Part shown: positions 1 to 7,887 of the stretch, in pieces | Layout of the letters: every line of letters begins with the position of its first letter | Numbering within the stretch: the first letter of the stretch is position 1 | Origin: an uncultured Mesonia sp. | GTDB taxonomy: Bacteria > Bacteroidota > Bacteroidia > Flavobacteriales > Flavobacteriaceae | Direction: 5' to 3' | Length of the DNA: 64,000 nucleotides | Assembly (NCBI GenBank): GCA_958296185.1 | Contig: CATQIB010000005.1 | Span: 38,501-102,500 of the forward strand | The notes under the pieces: generated by a model | The model's database searches: none | The model's input: the letters and a program-made list of their open reading frames with translations, nothing else | What the model was told of the DNA's origin: nothing | Position numbers and translations under genes: made by a program

Positions 1-392
1 CCTATTTAATGTCATTAGTGGGTATTATAGTTGGCTTGCCCTTACCTATTATAAATGTAATTGCTACCTTTTTCTATTTATTGAGCCAGCGTAAAAGTAC
101 TTTTTTTGTCCGTTGGCACGCAACTCAAGCTTTAATGTCACAATTGGTTTTAGTTCCCTTTAATAGTATTTTACTGATAAGTACTATCATCTGCATTCAA
201 ACAGATGTGGGGCCTTTAAAAATATTTTATTGGTTTTATCTAGGCTTCGTATTATTACTAAATTTGATTGAATTTATTTTTACAATCGTCATTGCAGATC
301 GAGTAAGAAAAGGCCACCATATGCGCTGGCCTATTTTGGCATCAATTACCGATTCATTGGTGAGCAAAAATCAATATTCAAACGGTTTGTAA
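1..392 (+). CDS. DUF4870/Tic20-like small membrane protein, 5' end outside window
   Basis: The reading frame is open to the left edge of the window, so the ATG at base 9 may be internal and the gene is treated as partial. The 127 residues after that ATG hold three hydrophobic segments (about 5-25, 42-63 and 72-96). A FVRWHATQA motif lies between the first two and resembles the VRWHAxQA loop of DUF4870/Tic20-type membrane proteins. Function is unknown in this family. A strong hairpin terminator follows at 422-453. The family assignment rests on this one motif and on topology. Confidence 0.6.
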   Translation, partial: YLMSLVGIIVGLPLPIINVIATFFYLLSQRKSTFFVRWHATQALMSQLVLVPFNSILLISTIICIQTDVGPLKIFYWFYLGFVLLLNLIEFIFTIVIADRVRKGHHMRWPILASITDSLVSKNQYSNGL

Positions 393-421
393 AGTCATTA
401 ATCTCTTTTATTACTGCAAAG

Positions 422-457
422 AAAATAGCCAATACTTATTATTGGCTATTTTTTTAT
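422..457. terminator. Rho-independent terminator, probably bidirectional
   Basis: A 13-base perfect inverted repeat (AAAATAGCCAATA / TATTGGCTATTTT, 422-434 and 440-452) with a 5-base loop is followed by a T run. It ends the small membrane protein gene. It also lies about 100 bases beyond the end of the convergent icd gene. Confidence 0.85.
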
Positions 458-557
458 AAAAGAATGGGCTAGGAAAAACTAAAGGGACAAAACAAAAACG
501 CTAATAACAAGAAAACTTCGCTAGCCCAAACTTTTAGAATTTATTGCATCGTTTATT

Positions 558-2072
558 TTACTCCCCTTGTCCTAGAGAGAAACCACGCTGACCATCGAAC
601 TCATATAGATTTTCAGTTTTAATAACATCAAAATCAGAGGCTTGTAATTTTACCAATAAATCAATCACATCAGAATAATTTATTGTTAAATACTGTGGGG
701 TATCATTTTTTAATTGCACTTGTTGGTTTACAAACCTACAACGCCAATGGTCTGTACAATAAGTTTCTGGGTTTCCGTTAGGAAAAACCTTTACTCCACG
801 ATTGGTTATCATTTTTAATTTTAAGCTGTTAGATGTTGCTTTCTGCAATTGTTCACCAATTACTTGCGGGCTGTTTCCCGCCCAATCAATAAATACATCC
901 ACGCCTACCAGCTGCTTTTTTGCCCTTTTTCTTTTGTATTCAGGAATTTGAATTTCACCTGTTCCCTCATTCAAAACACTTGCTTTTAAATGCTTAGGCG
1001 CTTGGCCTAAACGCTCAATAACCGCATCGGCAAATTCATCTGTATTTACCCTTTGGGCACTGCTCTTCTCTTCATAAATATCGGGTGTATGAATACCGTC
1101 TTCAATAGTTTTTAACCAGGCGTTTTTAATAGTATCGGCAAGTTTTGTTTGCTTTAAATGAGCCAATAACATCACCGCAGCATTGATAAGCCCAGACGGA
1201 TTGGCAATTTTTTGCCCTGCAATATCGGGAGCCGATCCGTGAATAGCCTCAAACATAGCTACTTCTTTACCGATGTTTGCCGAACCCGCCATTCCTACAG
1301 AACCGCCAATTTCGGCCACAATATCAGAAATAATATCACCATACAAATTAGAGGTTACAATTACATCAAACTGTTCTGGTCTTGCAGCCACTTTAGCAGA
1401 GCCTATATCTATAATTTGCGAATTGCTTTCTATATCGGGGTATTCTTGAGCTATTTCTTTAAATACCTTATGAAACAAACCATCTGTTATTTTCATGATA
1501 TTGTCTTTTACCATACAGGTAACCTTCTTACGGTTATAGGCTCGTGCGTATTCAAAGGCATATCGCACTATTTTTTCGCAGCCCGGACGTGTGATTAGTT
1601 TTAGACACTGGTAAACATCTTGAGTTTGCCGATGCTCAATACCCGCATATAAATCTTCCTCGTTTTCACGGATGACTACAATATCCATATGAGGAAAGTT
1701 GGTTTTCACGAAAGGATGTAAAGCGCTTACTGGCCGAACATTGGCGAATAATCCTAAAGATTTTCGCAAAGTTACATTTAGACTTTTATAGCCTTTGCCT
1801 TGAGGGGTAGTAATGGGCGCTTTTAAAATAATTTTATTGCGAGAAATGGTCTCCCAAGCTTTTTCACTTATTCCTGCCGTATTTCCTGCCAGATAAACCT
1901 GTTCACCCACCTCAATAGGCTCGAAACTTAAGGGCACTCCACTAGCTTTTAAAACTTTTAAGGTAGCCTTCATTATCTCAGGACCTATCCCATCTCCATA
2001 GGCAACCGCTACTTTTGTTAGCGCCTTATCTGATTTTTTTAAGTCTTCAACCTTTGTTAACTCGTTTTCCAT
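558..2072 (-). CDS. icd: Isocitrate dehydrogenase, homodimeric long form, NAD-type cofactor signature
   Basis: Oxidatively decarboxylates isocitrate to 2-oxoglutarate in the TCA cycle. The 504-residue protein has the isocitrate/isopropylmalate dehydrogenase fold in residues 20-325: GDGIGPE, the substrate motif KSLNVTLRK (96-104), RENEEDLYAGIEH, KDN (189-191) and the Mg-binding YGDIISD (244-250). A C-terminal extra domain (about 340-504) matches the long IDH form. In the adenosine-binding loop the sequence is HGSAPDIAGQ: Asp283 and Ile284 stand where NADP enzymes such as E. coli Icd carry Lys-Tyr. That pair is the signature of NAD-dependent enzymes, so NAD use is inferred. It is a single gene with an ATG start. 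A second, unrelated IDH is encoded at 11390-13612. Confidence 0.93.
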   Translation of the reverse strand: MENELTKVEDLKKSDKALTKVAVAYGDGIGPEIMKATLKVLKASGVPLSFEPIEVGEQVYLAGNTAGISEKAWETISRNKIILKAPITTPQGKGYKSLNVTLRKSLGLFANVRPVSALHPFVKTNFPHMDIVVIRENEEDLYAGIEHRQTQDVYQCLKLITRPGCEKIVRYAFEYARAYNRKKVTCMVKDNIMKITDGLFHKVFKEIAQEYPDIESNSQIIDIGSAKVAARPEQFDVIVTSNLYGDIISDIVAEIGGSVGMAGSANIGKEVAMFEAIHGSAPDIAGQKIANPSGLINAAVMLLAHLKQTKLADTIKNAWLKTIEDGIHTPDIYEEKSSAQRVNTDEFADAVIERLGQAPKHLKASVLNEGTGEIQIPEYKRKRAKKQLVGVDVFIDWAGNSPQVIGEQLQKATSNSLKLKMITNRGVKVFPNGNPETYCTDHWRCRFVNQQVQLKNDTPQYLTINYSDVIDLLVKLQASDFDVIKTENLYEFDGQRGFSLGQGE

Positions 2073-2187
2073 TGGGTTTGTTTTATAATTACATTACAAA
2101 GATGAACAAAATAAATTATAAATTATTATTTATGTTTTTAATACCAAACATAAACAATTGTTATGATTTTATTTTAAAATCAGCATA

Positions 2188-2277
2188 ATGAGAAGGAAGT
2201 CAAACAAAAATTTTGGTCTTTTAATATGCTTACTAATCGTACCAAGCTATTCCTGCGCAAATCACTATTTCTGCTAG
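2188..2277 (+). other. 29-codon ORF resembling a lipoprotein signal peptide
   Basis: An ATG at 2188 opens 29 codons ending at TAG (2275-2277). The peptide starts MRRKSNKN, continues with a hydrophobic run FGLLICLLIV and ends PSYSCANHYFC, giving a basic-hydrophobic-Cys layout like a lipobox. It stands alone in a gene-poor gap. It could be the relic of a lipoprotein gene, a small secreted peptide or chance. No further coding sequence follows in frame. Confidence 0.25.
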
Positions 2278-2314
2278 TTAAAGCGTTATTTACTTGCTTG
2301 AGAAAATAAACACC

Positions 2315-2390
2315 GCAGTTTGTGATTGCAAACACAGCAGTTTGTCATTACAAACCCAGCAGCTTGTGATTGCAAACCCAGCAGTTTGTC
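2315..2390. repeat. 22-base tandem repeat, about 3.5 copies, each able to form a hairpin
   Basis: Three full units (2315-2336, 2337-2358, 2359-2380) and a 10-base partial unit (2381-2390) follow each other without spacers. The core is close to GCAGTTTGTGATTGCAAACCCA. In each unit GTTTGT and RCAAAC can pair around a 4-base loop. Unit 2 changes both flanking positions so that the stem stays paired. The array lies in the 370-base gap (2073-2442) upstream of icd and downstream of a hypothetical secreted protein. The gap otherwise holds only the short ORF at 2188-2277. Confidence 0.85.
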
Positions 2391-2442
2391 TAAAATGAAA
2401 AATTTTAAATTTTTTGAAAATAATTTGTAGAAATAAATAATC

Positions 2443-3252
2443 CTACAAATCGGTTATGAAGATGCGGTTATCGCTTAATCTATATTCGAAAACAGTTTTT
2501 AAGGTCGGGGAATAAACCTTGAAATGATCTAAACCATATAGGGGCGCATATAATCTAAATGTACAAATGTCGGTAGCCGTGATATACGGCGTAGTTTTTA
2601 CATGAGAGTGCATTGCTGAACTGATTTTTTGTTCATCAGTTTTGGGCATATCTATAGGAATAAAAGTGTTATGAAACTTTCGCCAATGATTAATCTTCCC
2701 CTCTGGATCGGCAACAAAAAGATAATCATTGCCTAATGGAATCCTATTTTCTTGGCTCGTTCCTAAGATCAAATACAAACGGTATTGAGCTTCTCCTTCA
2801 AGTAAAATTAAATTAGGACTGCAACCCTCGGGAATTGTAATATCTTTATGCTGAGTAAAAATTTGATTAAGGATTTTATTTTTGATATTCCATAGCTTCA
2901 ACTCGGTTTCTGAAAGTGTTCGTAGCTCATCATTAATACTAGGTTTACCTTGGTCTGAAGCCGAACTAAAACCGTATTGCGCCATAACTTTCTCCTGATT
3001 TTCCTCTAAAAAACTAACGTAAATACTATCGTTTTCTTCATATACCAGATAACCCCCATACTGTGCTTTTAAATGATCTTGCTGCATCAACAAATCGGTT
3101 GCCTGCCAAGCAGCCCATTCATATGCATAAAGTCTATTGGCTTCTTGTACAATAGAATCTAATTTTTGTTGGCTAGGCAAAGATTCGCTCTGTGCGTACA
3201 TTCCGAAAGTCAAGAATATGAAAAAACTTCGTATAAAATAGGTCAAACTCAA
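2443..3252 (-). CDS. Secreted hypothetical protein with a JAMM-like HxH-x10-D motif
   Basis: I do not recognise the family with certainty. The 269-residue product has an N-terminal signal peptide (FIRSFFIFLTFGMYAQS), so export is likely. Near the C terminus AMHSHVKTTPYITATDICTF gives His215-x-His217 and Asp228, exactly the H-x-H-x10-D spacing of JAB1/MPN/JAMM metalloprotease-type domains. A LILG stretch preceded by Glu residues (152-164) might correspond to the N-terminal part of that fold. The first possible start is TTG at 3252 with another TTG at 3246, and no ATG precedes the signal peptide. It lies 24 bases after the 3277-3717 gene and probably shares its transcript. Confidence 0.6.
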   Translation of the reverse strand: MSLTYFIRSFFIFLTFGMYAQSESLPSQQKLDSIVQEANRLYAYEWAAWQATDLLMQQDHLKAQYGGYLVYEENDSIYVSFLEENQEKVMAQYGFSSASDQGKPSINDELRTLSETELKLWNIKNKILNQIFTQHKDITIPEGCSPNLILLEGEAQYRLYLILGTSQENRIPLGNDYLFVADPEGKINHWRKFHNTFIPIDMPKTDEQKISSAMHSHVKTTPYITATDICTFRLYAPLYGLDHFKVYSPTLKTVFEYRLSDNRIFITDL

Positions 3253-3276
3253 TTGGATTTAATTAATATTTTAAAT

Positions 3277-3717
3277 TCAGCAAAGGTGACCATCCCAGTC
3301 AATTCTGAGACTTTCACCCCTTTTCTGCACGCGGTTGTCTAGGTAAAACCCTATAAGTCCGCCTACGATCATCCCAATAAAAAGAAAAAGGAAACCAAAA
3401 ATAAAAGCCGCCAACCCTCCTATTAAAACACCGATTTGCGTGTAATAATAATTAGGTGTTAGCTTAAGTTTTCGCTTAAGAAATTTAAGTAATTTATGGT
3501 ATTCCTTTTTGACGTGCGTTTTATGTCCATTGATTTGAAAATTCTGATGCAACAATTGAAGCTCATTTTCTAGGCGTTCTCTTGCAAAATCATCGAGTTG
3601 CCTTGCTTGTAATTCATTTATCAGGCGAATAAACTGCTCGGTGTATTGCTGGTTTCTCTTAGATAGCGGATTTGCTCTTAAGTCAACTAAAAATTCTTTA
3701 AACTGTAATAAGGTCAT
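3277..3717 (-). CDS. Hypothetical membrane protein with coiled N-terminus and glycine-rich hairpin
   Basis: The function is not recognised. The 146-residue protein has a charged, helical first two thirds (about 1-90, with heptad-like Leu/Gln/Glu content). One long or two short glycine-rich membrane segments follow (about 94-127, rich in GLLFLFIGxxxGG spacing, glycine-zipper-like), then a short basic tail. The start is ATG at 3717. It precedes the secreted HxH protein gene by 24 bases, so the two probably form a transcript. About 176 bases separate it from the end of mltG and hold no recognised site. Confidence 0.6.
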   Translation of the reverse strand: MTLLQFKEFLVDLRANPLSKRNQQYTEQFIRLINELQARQLDDFARERLENELQLLHQNFQINGHKTHVKKEYHKLLKFLKRKLKLTPNYYYTQIGVLIGGLAAFIFGFLFLFIGMIVGGLIGFYLDNRVQKRGESLRIDWDGHLC

Positions 3718-3893
3718 TTTACTTTTTATTTCTTTACCTGCTTAGGCAAAACTTTTGGTGCAGATAAAAAATTTTCATTTGAAAGATAGGTAATTTTTTA
3801 CAAAAAACTACATAGAAAATTAAATCAAAATTCTAAAAATCCGCTTTAAGCGATATAAACCAACGTAAGATAAAGAATTTTATAGTAAAAAAT

Positions 3894-4940
3894 CTAACGC
3901 TTTATACCCATTTTGTTTATCCAGGCCACATACTTGCGTTTGTTAGCATTGTGCTGCGCTAAGGTTTTGGCAAACATATGGAAACCTGGTTTTTCTGGAT
4001 TTGCTACAAAATAAAAATATTTATGTTTTTCATAGTTTAGCACGGCATCTATACTAGAGATATCGGGCATGGCAATGGGCCCTGGTGGTAAGGTTTTGTA
4101 CTTGTAGGTATTGTATGGACTATCTATTTCTAAGTCTTTATATAGTACCCTTTTGATTATGGTATCAAAAGATTTGTTTTGTAACTTGATAGCATAAATA
4201 ACTGTAGGATCTGCATCTAATTTCCAACCGTTATTATATCTATTCATATAAACCCCGGCCACGCGTTTACGTTCACTAACTTTTGCGGTTTCTTTTTGAA
4301 CAATACTCGCTACGGTAATTACCTCTTTTTTTTTGAGTCCTATTTTTTTTGCTTGTTGGGTTCGTTTCTCGTTCCAAAATCGTTTGTATTCTTTAAGCAT
4401 CCGCGCTCTAAATTCGTCTGCAGAGGTGTTCCAATATAATTCATACTGGTTAGGAATATACATCGCTAAAGCAGTTGCAGGGTTAAATCCGTTTTCCGCT
4501 AAAAAAGTCTCCTCCTTAAAACTATTTAATAAAGACAAACTGTCGGCTTCTATTTGTTGTGCTACACGTCCCGCCAGATTCTCTAAGCGCTCTTGATTAT
4601 TAAATACAACAGCTACGGGTGTATTGGCACTGCGCAATGTATTTACTATGTCATTATTGCTCATACCTCGGCGTAAAATATATTTTCCTGGTTTTAGGTT
4701 TTGCATATAGCCTTTTTGCTTGGCCACCATATGAAAACTTTGGGCATCTTGCAGCAAAGGTTTTAATTGCTTTAAAACATCTTTCTCATAATTAGGTTTA
4801 CTGGGAATATAGATTGCCTGAGTTTCGCTTTCAAAGGCAGTATTGGATGCAAAAATACTTTGATAAATATGGTAACTAAAAAAGCTAAGCACCACAATGC
4901 CTAATACCGCGATAATAACAAGAATTTTTTTAATATACAT
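3894..4940 (-). CDS. mltG: Endolytic peptidoglycan transglycosylase MltG (YceG-like)
   Basis: Cleaves nascent glycan strands next to inner-membrane synthases and so sets glycan length. The chosen ATG at 4940 gives 348 residues, the usual family size. An upstream in-frame start at 5036 would add 32 residues inside the preceding GNAT gene. One N-terminal membrane anchor lies at residues 5-22. The YceG catalytic motif ASIVQKETA places the catalytic glutamate at Glu217, matching Glu218 of E. coli MltG, and LDADPTVIYA follows. It overlaps the end of the GNAT gene by 11 bases and is the last gene of the dapF operon. Confidence 0.93.
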   Translation of the reverse strand: MYIKKILVIIAVLGIVVLSFFSYHIYQSIFASNTAFESETQAIYIPSKPNYEKDVLKQLKPLLQDAQSFHMVAKQKGYMQNLKPGKYILRRGMSNNDIVNTLRSANTPVAVVFNNQERLENLAGRVAQQIEADSLSLLNSFKEETFLAENGFNPATALAMYIPNQYELYWNTSADEFRARMLKEYKRFWNEKRTQQAKKIGLKKKEVITVASIVQKETAKVSERKRVAGVYMNRYNNGWKLDADPTVIYAIKLQNKSFDTIIKRVLYKDLEIDSPYNTYKYKTLPPGPIAMPDISSIDAVLNYEKHKYFYFVANPEKPGFHMFAKTLAQHNANKRKYVAWINKMGIKR

Positions 4941-5460
4941 GATTAATAAGTTGATATAAATATTGGTCTTTAAAAGTTCCTTGACACAGCACCCAATCTT
5001 TTTGCACGCCGGTACGTTTAAAATTGAGTTTTTCAAACAATTGAATACTGGCGTGGTTATCGGCCAATATACCCGCGTAAATTTGATGCACTTTTAAATG
5101 TTCTTGGGCAAATTTACAAGCTTGCTTTACCGCCGTATGGGCATAACCCGACTGTCTATATTTGGGATCAAAAATTATAACTCCCAACGCTACCCTTCGG
5201 TTTTGAGGATCAAAATCATAAAAATCTAATAGACCTATGTTCTTATCCGCTTTAAGCGAAATAACCAAGCGTAATTGTTTAACTTCATAAATATCACGAT
5301 GTGATTCGGCTAAATATTGCCTTAATATATGGCGTGAAAAAGGCTTTTGCGTGCCGCTGAGATGCCAATATTGACTATCATTTTCTACCTGCTCTATAAA
5401 ATCTAAATCTTCAGGCTCTAGCGCACGCAAGTATATAGTATCTTCTGGATTGCTTAGCAT
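4930..5460 (-). CDS. GNAT-family N-acetyltransferase (RimJ/RimL type)
   Basis: The 176-residue product has the GNAT fold: an N-terminal LRALEPEDLDFIEQ strand-helix start typical of RimJ/RimL/SpeG-type enzymes, the acetyl-CoA-binding region around YRQSGYAHTAVKQA (about 120-135), and the terminal NHASIQLFEKLNFKRTG motif. The substrate is unknown; it could be a protein N-terminus, a polyamine or a small molecule. The gene overlaps dapF by 7 bases upstream and mltG by 11 bases downstream, so the three are translationally coupled. Confidence 0.88.
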   Translation of the reverse strand: MLSNPEDTIYLRALEPEDLDFIEQVENDSQYWHLSGTQKPFSRHILRQYLAESHRDIYEVKQLRLVISLKADKNIGLLDFYDFDPQNRRVALGVIIFDPKYRQSGYAHTAVKQACKFAQEHLKVHQIYAGILADNHASIQLFEKLNFKRTGVQKDWVLCQGTFKDQYLYQLINHVY

Positions 5461-6236
5461 GGGATACTGCCTTTGAAAACTTGTTGAGCGGGCCCTTTTA
5501 AAAAGACATGAGTAAAACCTCCGTCTTTAGGAGTAAAGGAAATCTGTAAAGAACCGCCTAAGGTTTTTATTGCTATTGGGCTTTTGGTTTTTTGCTTGCT
5601 ATGATATGCGACTAAGGCGGCAGCCGTTACACCTGTACCACAAGATAAAGTCTCATCTTCTACACCGCGTTCATAGGTTCGAACAAAGAGACCTTTTGGT
5701 TGTACTTCTACAAAATTAATATTGCTACCTTCTATACCATACAAAGAACTATTGCGAATTTCTTTTCCGTTTGCATAAACGGGGAAATTGACTAAATCAT
5801 CAACAAAAGCCACGTGATGAGGTGAACCCGTATCGGTAAAATAGGCGTTATCGCTTACTTTTTTTACAAACGATACGTCTTGCATTTGCAAGCTTATCTC
5901 ATCACCTTTTACTGCAGCAGCGTGCAACCCATCTACAGCCATAAAGTGAGTTTTTTCTTTAAAAATACCCAAAAAATGAGCAAAATGAACCAAGCATCGT
6001 CCACCGTTACCGCACATAGTACTTTCTTTACCATCGGCATTAAAATAAACCATCTTAAAATCAATTTCTTGATGCGGATGATTCTCTAAAAGAATAAGTC
6101 CGTCTGCTCCTATGCCAAATTTTCGGTCACACAACCTAGCTATGAGTTTGGTATCATTTTTGAAAAATTCTTTGCGATTATCTATAAGGATAAAATCGTT
6201 ACCGGTTCCTTGATATTTGTAAAATTCGAGTTGCAT
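5454..6236 (-). CDS. dapF: Diaminopimelate epimerase
   Basis: Converts LL-diaminopimelate to the meso form for lysine and peptidoglycan synthesis in the cytoplasm. The ATG at 6236 gives 260 residues starting MQLEFYKYQGTGNDF, the canonical family start. An in-frame ATG at 6257 would add seven residues and would sit in the promoter. Both catalytic cysteines are present: Cys75 in MCGNGGR and Cys199 in LSCGTGVTAAA. It is the first gene of an operon with a GNAT gene and mltG, linking precursor supply to wall processing. Confidence 0.95.
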   Translation of the reverse strand: MQLEFYKYQGTGNDFILIDNRKEFFKNDTKLIARLCDRKFGIGADGLILLENHPHQEIDFKMVYFNADGKESTMCGNGGRCLVHFAHFLGIFKEKTHFMAVDGLHAAAVKGDEISLQMQDVSFVKKVSDNAYFTDTGSPHHVAFVDDLVNFPVYANGKEIRNSSLYGIEGSNINFVEVQPKGLFVRTYERGVEDETLSCGTGVTAAALVAYHSKQKTKSPIAIKTLGGSLQISFTPKDGGFTHVFLKGPAQQVFKGSIPC

Positions 6237-6254
6237 ATTTGGACTTAATTGCCG

Positions 6255-6262
6255 CAAATATA
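6255..6262 (-). promoter_or_regulatory. Promoter -7 element of dapF operon
   Basis: On the minus strand the sequence reads TATATTTG, a perfect TAnnTTTG element of the Bacteroidota housekeeping sigma factor. It lies 18 bases upstream of the dapF ATG. Its position supports the downstream start at 6236. Confidence 0.7.
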
Positions 6263-6352
6263 CAACCTTTCATGATTTTTGGGAGGCGTTAAGGGAGCGT
6301 TAAGTTTGTAACATCAAAAAAATTATAGCGTATTTTTAAAATAAAAAGAATT

Positions 6353-7756
6353 ATGAAAAGAAACTTGCAATTACTTTTAGTTGCCGTTTTGGCTAGCGGC
6401 ATATCTTTATTCTTGTACCAACAGTATCTTTTACCTGTTACCGAGGTTGCCCAGCAAACGGTTTCAAAATCTAAAGTAAAAATTGAAGATACTCTTCCTC
6501 AAGATACCGGAGTTAAGTTTGTAAAGCATTTTAATAGCAGCGACGCCGATTTTACCCAGGCGGCCAAGAAAACCGTTCACGCAGTGGTACACGTAAAGAA
6601 TGTAAGTATTGGAAGGGCACCAAGAACCATACAAGAATACCTGCGGGGTATGCGAGGAGGTCGAGCAGTGCAAGGAGCTGGTTCTGGTGTGATTATAACC
6701 GAAGACGGCTATATTGTCACCAACTATCATGTTATAAAAGATGCCTCTGAAATTGAGGTAACGCTTAACAACAATCGCAATTACAAAGCAAAGCTCATTG
6801 GTGCAGAACCAAACTCTGACATCGCTTTGCTTAAAATTGAGGCCAAAGATTTAGAGTATTTAACTTTTGGCGATAGCAATGACACCCAGATTGGCGAGTG
6901 GGTGTTAGCTGTTGGTAATCCCTTTAATTTAACTTCTACAGTAACGGCCGGAATTATAAGTGCAAAAGGGAGAAATTTAGGCGCCGAAACAGCCGGTTTA
7001 CCTTCTTTTATTCAAACTGATGCTGCCATAAATCCAGGTAACAGCGGTGGTGCTTTAGTTAATATTAATGGCGAGCTCATTGGCATAAATACGGCCATCA
7101 CTTCACAAACAGGCAGTTATATTGGGTATGGGTTTGCTGTACCCAGTAATAACGCACGGAAAATTGTAGAAGACCTAATTGAATATGGAAATGTAAAACA
7201 CGCCATACTAGGCATACAAGCAGCCACTATCAACCCCAATATGGTAGAGGAAAATGAGCTTAAAATTTCGCAAGGGGTTTATGTAGCTGGTGTTTCTGAT
7301 GGTGCAAAAGAAGCCGGTTTAAAAAAAGACGACTTAATTACCAATATTGATGGTTTAAGAGTTCGTAAACTAGAAGATCTCACCTCGTATGTTCAAACTA
7401 AAAGACCCAATGATGTGGTAAACATTACTTTTATTAGAAATGGTAATGAAAGAACAACCGAAGTAAAGCTAACCGAGTTTGAACGATTACGCATCATCAA
7501 AGCAGGTATTGAAGTAGGCAACGCCTCAAAAGAGTACCTCCAGTATTTTAAAGCAGAATACGGTGTTAAAATCTTAGGTACACTCAACGACCGCATTAAT
7601 ATTCCCGATGACCAATTTATCATAACCAGAATAGACGATCAGAAAATTTCGAGCGTGAAAGATGCTGAAAAGATAATTCAAAGCAAAGCTGAAAACGAAA
7701 AAACAAAAATAACCTTTAAAGACCGTCTTGGCCGTGAAGAAAGCTATTATTTTTAA
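6353..7756 (+). CDS. DegP/HtrA-family periplasmic serine protease with two PDZ domains
   Basis: Degrades or refolds misfolded envelope proteins. The 467-residue protein starts with a signal/anchor segment (residues 4-22). A trypsin-like domain carries the catalytic triad His126 (TNYHVI), Asp156 (NSDIALL) and Ser231 (NPGNSGGA). Two PDZ domains follow at about 275-370 and 375-465. The length and layout are those of DegP/DegQ. It is transcribed alone, divergent from dapF across 116 bases, and ends at a strong terminator. Confidence 0.95.
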   Translation: MKRNLQLLLVAVLASGISLFLYQQYLLPVTEVAQQTVSKSKVKIEDTLPQDTGVKFVKHFNSSDADFTQAAKKTVHAVVHVKNVSIGRAPRTIQEYLRGMRGGRAVQGAGSGVIITEDGYIVTNYHVIKDASEIEVTLNNNRNYKAKLIGAEPNSDIALLKIEAKDLEYLTFGDSNDTQIGEWVLAVGNPFNLTSTVTAGIISAKGRNLGAETAGLPSFIQTDAAINPGNSGGALVNINGELIGINTAITSQTGSYIGYGFAVPSNNARKIVEDLIEYGNVKHAILGIQAATINPNMVEENELKISQGVYVAGVSDGAKEAGLKKDDLITNIDGLRVRKLEDLTSYVQTKRPNDVVNITFIRNGNERTTEVKLTEFERLRIIKAGIEVGNASKEYLQYFKAEYGVKILGTLNDRINIPDDQFIITRIDDQKISSVKDAEKIIQSKAENEKTKITFKDRLGREESYYF

Positions 7757-7777
7757 TCAGCATTTTCATTAAAAGCA

Positions 7778-7812
7778 AAAAATCCTCTTTTAGTTTAAAA
7801 GAGGATTTTTGT
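7778..7812 (+). terminator. Rho-independent terminator of the DegP-like gene
   Basis: A perfect 14-base inverted repeat (AAAAATCCTCTTTT, 7778-7791, with its complement at 7797-7810) has a 5-base loop and runs into T residues, 22 bases after the stop codon. Confidence 0.92.
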
Positions 7813-7842
7813 TTATTATACATGCCATTACATTTAAATGTA

Positions 7843-7850
7843 TATTTTTG
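7843..7850 (+). promoter_or_regulatory. Promoter -7 element of GAPDH gene
   Basis: TATTTTTG matches TAnnTTTG 38 bases upstream of the GAPDH ATG and just after the preceding terminator. A clear -33 TTG is not present. Confidence 0.6.
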
Positions 7851-7887
7851 CACAGACTTTTAATTTTCATAACACAACAAAACAAAA

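Noticed and set aside
466..528. TGGGCTAG/CTAGCCCA inverted repeat around 465-472 and 521-528
   Set aside because: The arms are only eight bases with 48 bases between and sit in a spacer after two gene ends. There is no further symmetry or half-site pattern to support a function.
1212..1598. Open frame of 128 codons on the plus strand inside icd
   Set aside because: It lies antisense within a clear, full-length enzyme gene and has no recognisable domain, leader or promoter. The same holds for all long frames opposite or inside recognised genes in this window.
2315..2390. Short CRISPR array
   Set aside because: The repeats are contiguous, without unique spacers, and no cas gene is near. It is a tandem repeat.
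4941..5036. 32-residue N-terminal extension of MltG
   Set aside because: It would lie entirely inside the GNAT coding region and move the membrane anchor away from the N terminus. The 348-residue form matches the family.
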